Assembly: GCA_964057225.1 (NCBI GenBank)
Contig: OZ059897.1
Location: 9,796,001-9,860,000 of the forward strand
Reading direction: 5' to 3'
DNA: 64,000 nt
From: Auanema rhodensis
Lineage: Eukaryota > Nematoda > Chromadorea > Rhabditida > Rhabditidae
Below are positions 59,634 through 64,000 of the stretch, piece by piece. The notes under the pieces are model-generated. The model saw only the letters and a list, made by a program, of their open reading frames with translations, was not told the origin of the DNA and ran no database searches. Numbering within the stretch: position 1 is the first letter of the stretch; every line of letters starts with the position of its first letter. A program made the position numbers and the translations under genes.

Positions 59634-62600
59634 TTAAATGTATTTGTAAACGAGATCAACATTCCAAGCACTAGCAGTTATGGCCCAATCATAATTCTTT
59701 TCACGATGTTCCAGAATAGTTTTGGTGATTTCTTTCAAAGTATTGCTGACCATGTCTGGCCCGTGCAAATAGTGTGAAGCAACACCAACCAGGAACTGAT
59801 CAGATTCGGAATTCTGTAAAAACTCAATTATCTATCCCGAAATTCGGTTTTTTCCAAACCTCAACGGAAAATTCTATGTCCCAGCTTCCACATTTCTCAC
59901 CACTACAGGTCAAGAAAAGGAACATGTTGTTTTCTGGTTCTTGTATTGGCTGAGCAATGGAACAGTTTAGGATTCTGTTGTTATTCTCAGAAACAAGGAA
60001 AACAGACATCTGACCACTTCCTACAAAGAATTTTAAAAAACCATAAGCCAAATGTTTCTGACCTTCTGCTCGTATTTTATAAAGTGTAGAATTCTTTTCT
60101 TTTTTCTTTTCCAAAACAGTAATAGTACTAGGTCTAGCTAATTTCAATCTTTCTACAGCATATTTGAATCTTATATGGCTGAAAATATGATAAAGTTGTT
60201 GTTATATTTAGCTTCTATGTATTCCAGATGAATAGCGAAAAAGAATAAAAATTAAATTTACTTTTCTTGAATTCTTTTTCTTGTTGGAAAGTAAAATGGA
60301 ATCTCACAGTATGGATCATCATAATGACAAGTTAACTTTTGGAAATCTGAATTACTTATATGAATTATTAGCAAGAGGAAATGGATACCATTCTCAGAGT
60401 TCACAAATGGGATATCTTCAGCTCCACGGTGATCATGTGAAATGGCATAGAGTACTGTATCATTTAGCTTTACAGTACCATCTTTATTCAAGAAAAGCCT
60501 ATTAGAATGCTATAAAGAAAACAAAATCGAGAATATATCAAATTCACATATACTTACATAGAATTGAGTTCTTTTAGTTGTAGGATAGGAATCCGAATAA
60601 CGGAAAGGACCTCCAATTGCTGCTCGTAAGAAATAGAGCATAACAGTAAGAACCATAAAAACTCCGATGAGCATGTAAATGTAATGACGAATTCCAGTTT
60701 CTTCTTTTTCACGGACAGACACAGATTTCGTTAACAATGGTAACTAAAACCAAAAAAATAATAATTTTGCTCATGAGATCATCATACCAGAGATAAAACT
60801 ATCACAATGGCCGATAAAGCTACGAAAGAAGCAACTATTGGCTCAGGATTTGAGCTTGTTCTACCCATAATGGGAATAAATACAGATAGTAGCAATGTAG
60901 TTGAGTAAATGGTCATTGACAGCGATGGAAAATAGAACAGTATATGAACAACAGTTGCAGTTGTCTTACCTATATTAGATATGATTTATCAAAGAGATTA
61001 AGAATAAACTTACTGAGATTATCAACATTTACAAATTTTTTAAGAAGAGGAATCGCCATTAAGGAAAATAAGAATCCACTAGCAATATCATAGTAAGTAA
61101 AAACAGCTAAAACTAGTGAAACAAAAAGGAAGTGGACATTCTCAATTGCATGAGAATAAGCCTGTAAGCATATGAATTTGCATTAAACTACAAAAAGTTG
61201 CAGTTTTACCAGCTTTTGTTTCTCAGTTAAAGAATTTGTGAGGAATGTTTGGGTAGTACTGCCCACCCACACAACTGGGAATCCGTACAAGAGGAACGAT
61301 ACCCAATGATGTGTATACCAAGATAAAACTCCAACCCATTTATAACTTATTTTAGTCATTCTTAAGAGATGGAATTTTAATTTTTTGGAAAAAAAAATAT
61401 AAACATACCCGTAAGTCATAAAAATCATAACAGCAAAAACAAAGATGTAATTACGGATAGCTTTCAGATAAATAGGATCTGAAAAATTACATATACTCAA
61501 TTTTCTCTATAATCTATACCTCTAGAATATCCAATAATAAATATTAAAACAGAACAAATTATAACAACTATATTGACAATATGAGCCAATGATAAAGGAT
61601 AAACCACAACAAAAAGTCCTGAAATTTTATGAATGCAACAACTAAAATGTTATTGAAAATGAAACCTAAGAAATCGAAGAAAACACTTTTCTGATCTCCA
61701 TATTCAGCAGGTTTTTCCAAATATGGCGATTTCAAGAGATGTAGAAGAGTTGAATAAACATTTTCTCCTAAAACATAATTAAAGTAAATAGCTAAATAAG
61801 TTCTATAAAATACCTCCTCTCTGTAGAGATCCACTTGTAATTCTTTTTTCCTCATCAAACTCTGTATGCCACCAGTAACCATTTTGAACAAAAGCGAGAT
61901 CCAAACCTAAAGTATTGCATTCACCTGAAGAAGATTTAGAAAACGACTGTACCTGGAACTCGTCCATAATCACGGAAAATTCTGAAATCAGTATCTCCTG
62001 GATAAACACCACTTTGGAAAACTTCTTGACCGATAACGCTACAGTGAGGATGTACAGCAGCTTCCAAATATGAATTCAATAGCCATTGGTTGGAAGGACC
62101 TTCAGGCAACATATCAATTATTATAAGCAAGTATAATCAAATTACCAGCTTGGAATAAAAGTTCACGCCCTCCACTTCCACTAGCTTCTAAATTTATGAA
62201 AGCTCGAATGGAATGTCTCCAGTGATGTTTAGTAATAAACCCATGAGCTGCCTAATGTTTTAAAATATACTTATAATATGCTATCTTGATCTCACCAGCA
62301 AGCTAGATTCCTCAGCTCCGTTAAATAAAAATATTACATCATGCTTAAGATTTTGTGGTTGAGTAGATAAAAGACGGATGAGCTCTAGCATTAAGGCGCA
62401 ACTTATAAGGTCATCAGACCCACCTGGATGAATAGAGTTTAAACAACAATACTAATAAGCATCAATAACCGCTTCCAGTTGGCCAGCTATCATAATGACA
62501 ATTCAAGAGAACAGCTAACTGATTATCAGCTCCTTGCGCACCTAATCTAGCAATGACATTTGATACCTAAACATTAGGCATTTCGAAATTAAGCTACAGC

Positions 62601-63148
62601 GTCACACACATTTTTATAGCAAATGGAAAAACCATCAGTATCGAACTTCGGAACATCAAAACAGCCGGAAGGATTTTGAGTTTCAATCTCGAAGCGTACA
62701 TCAGATGAAGCATGACTTTGAATTGTTCTAAAATAAGATTAAACAAGGATATTTGAATGATGGGTATACTTGAGCTCAGAGTAAATTCTGTTTCTAGTTT
62801 GATATTCACATGCATACGATCCTGCTGGTTTAGGCCCAAACTCTGAGAGCTCCTTTAAGATTTTTTTGGCCCTTATCTCAGAAAAATGAGAATTATCTAG
62901 AAAATTAAATGAAATTTAATTAAAAGGGCACGCGTACCATAAGAAGGTGCTTTAGGGGACGGCAGGCAAACGTGTAAGTGAGTTGATAAAACAAGTAAAA
63001 CAAAGATAAAAATATATATTAAGATCCAATCAGAACGTATAAGAAGCTTATTGCTATCATGTTTTGCTTCTACCGGTTGATTGACTGTATCTTCTTGGGG
63101 GAGCAAGTGCCCAGATCGAGCACCTCGTCGTCGTACTTCAGACGACAT
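59634..63148 (-). CDS. ERMP1: ER metallopeptidase 1 (M28 family, Fxna/ERMP1-like)
   Basis: Zinc aminopeptidase-like enzyme of the ER membrane. Multiple exons were recognised by translation; I did not phase-check every junction. The cytosolic N terminus ([13 protein letters not shown]) precedes one TM helix ([20 protein letters not shown]). The luminal M28 domain follows: [18 protein letters not shown] contains the metal-binding His and bridging Asp, [19 protein letters not shown] has the catalytic Glu pair, and [20 protein letters not shown] and [17 protein letters not shown] complete the site. Several more TM segments (for example [32 protein letters not shown]) lead to a luminal C-terminal domain ending DLVYKYI. 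The metal ligands look intact, so it should be active. ERMP1 relatives act in ovarian follicle organisation in rat and in ER stress; the role here is unknown. It ends 231 bp from the GPCR stop. Confidence 0.93.
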
Positions 63149-63586
63149 TCATAAAATAGTCTAAATTAATTACAGAATGAAAAAAGTAATTAGCCGTAAT
63201 ATTTGCGCATCAATGTCACAAAACAGTGATGTTATCACTGTTACTTATCAGAGTCAGATAAACAAGTTTAGAAATCATATAAAACGCGGAGACACAAAAG
63301 AAGCAGAGACTAATAGCGTGGGCCAATTCGGACATCATTGAACCATGACGATTGCCCCCACTTAATGATATTCATACGTACTCTATATAACAATACAGTT
63401 AAAGTTATTCTGTGATCCAAACTTCACGACAAAAAATCACTATGATCAAAATGAAAGATTTAATTTTTTTAAAAAAATTCAAATGAAATTCTAAACAGAT
63501 AGAATGCTTGAATGTTATTATGAATCGTTATGTAATTCTTATGTACAACAAGACTCGTATTATTAATATCACATGAAACAGATTAA
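63149..63586. promoter_or_regulatory. upstream region of ERMP1
   Basis: 438 bp between the ERMP1 start and the stop of the next minus-strand gene; it should contain the ERMP1 promoter or a trans-splice site. No clear motif was identified. Confidence 0.35.
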
Positions 63587-64000
63587 TTAGGATTGTATTT
63601 CAGACAAAGGTTGACGATGGCTGAAATGTGATAAAATACAGAATGCTAAGAAAACATAAAAACATACTGATTAGCTCTGCAATTCTTGGCTTCAGCTTCT
63701 AATTCTTTGAGATATTTTATTCCTTGTATTTTTTGCTAAACTTACTTTTTTAAGAATGAAAATTTAGTGCTTAACAAACCTTATTTAATTTCTTAACCTC
63801 AGCAATTAAATTTTCAACTTCGTTATTCTTTTTCTTCAGAATATCTTCCTATGAAACAAACAAATAATATAAAGTTGCATACACCAATTAAAAAATACCA
63901 ATCTTGTCACTGTAGAAATTATTTTCTCTTTCTCAGAACGAACATTTGCAAGAGAATTAGTCTAAAACTTTTTTTAATTTACTTTAAACGGTTTAGAGCT
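63587..64000 (-). CDS. coiled-coil protein, 3' end only
   Basis: Partial gene running off the right edge. Four exons (63961-63899, 63848-63780, 63735-63668, 63620-63587) join in phase and end in a stop. The translated pieces are helical and heptad-like: SLANVRSEKEKIISTVTRL, EDILKKKNNEVENLIAEVKK, and QGIKYLKELEAEAKNCRANQ. It ends HHRQPLSEIQS. This is the C-terminal end of a coiled-coil protein, such as a cytoskeletal or tethering factor; there is too little sequence to name it. The upstream part, right of 63961, is intron up to the window end as far as I can see. Confidence 0.6.

Overview
This is a eukaryotic nuclear window, AT-rich and gene-dense. It carries about 18 protein-coding genes, nearly all split by very short introns (mostly about 40-60 nt). 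Gene content, compact introns and operon-like same-strand spacing point to a small-genome invertebrate. A nematode is my best guess, but this is not proven: the 3' splice sites are mostly TAG rather than the TTTTCAG of Caenorhabditis-type worms. No bacterial, viral, CRISPR, rRNA, tRNA or recognisable transposon sequence was seen. Gene models below were assembled by hand from splice sites, checking reading phase across each intron unless stated.

Layout. 1-7.5 kb: a doubtful micro-gene, a small secreted peptide gene, CapZ beta (minus strand), and GMP synthase (plus strand), which starts divergently from CapZ beta. 8.4-12.9 kb: a same-strand cluster of prostaglandin reductase 2-like, RNA polymerase III subunit RPC9/CRCP, and an unrecognised protein with a duplicated motif and a C4 zinc motif. 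13-17.1 kb (minus): ECI2 (ACBP plus enoyl-CoA isomerase) and beta-tubulin. 18.1-29.2 kb (plus): SCOT/OXCT1, an ACF1/BAZ1A-type remodeller subunit (33 exons), and an unrecognised 521-residue protein. 30-39.7 kb (plus): Ral GAP subunit beta (42 exons, one 2-kb intron). 40.5-46.4 kb (plus): a secreted Lys/Glu-rich protein, a four-TM protein, and an unrecognised protein with an EF-hand-like segment. 46.7-53.6 kb (minus): CHERP followed at 192 bp by EMC1, probably co-transcribed. 53.6-57.8 kb: a gene-poor stretch with microsatellites and some exon-like islands. 57.8-59.4 kb (plus): a rhodopsin-type GPCR. 59.6-63.1 kb (minus): the ER metallopeptidase ERMP1. 63.6-64 kb (minus): the 3' end of a coiled-coil gene that runs off the window.

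Most genes are ordinary housekeeping functions: actin capping, GMP synthesis, Pol III transcription, ketone-body and fatty-acid catabolism, chromatin remodelling, Ral signalling, splicing and ER membrane biogenesis. There is no obvious pathway clustering, apart from two mitochondrial lipid/ketone enzymes near each other and two ER proteins near each other. I found no convincing novel multi-gene system. The points most worth checking are Tyr167 in beta-tubulin, the TAG/AAG splice-acceptor bias, a candidate GC-AG intron, a GPCR with EKY in place of DRY, and several orphan proteins.
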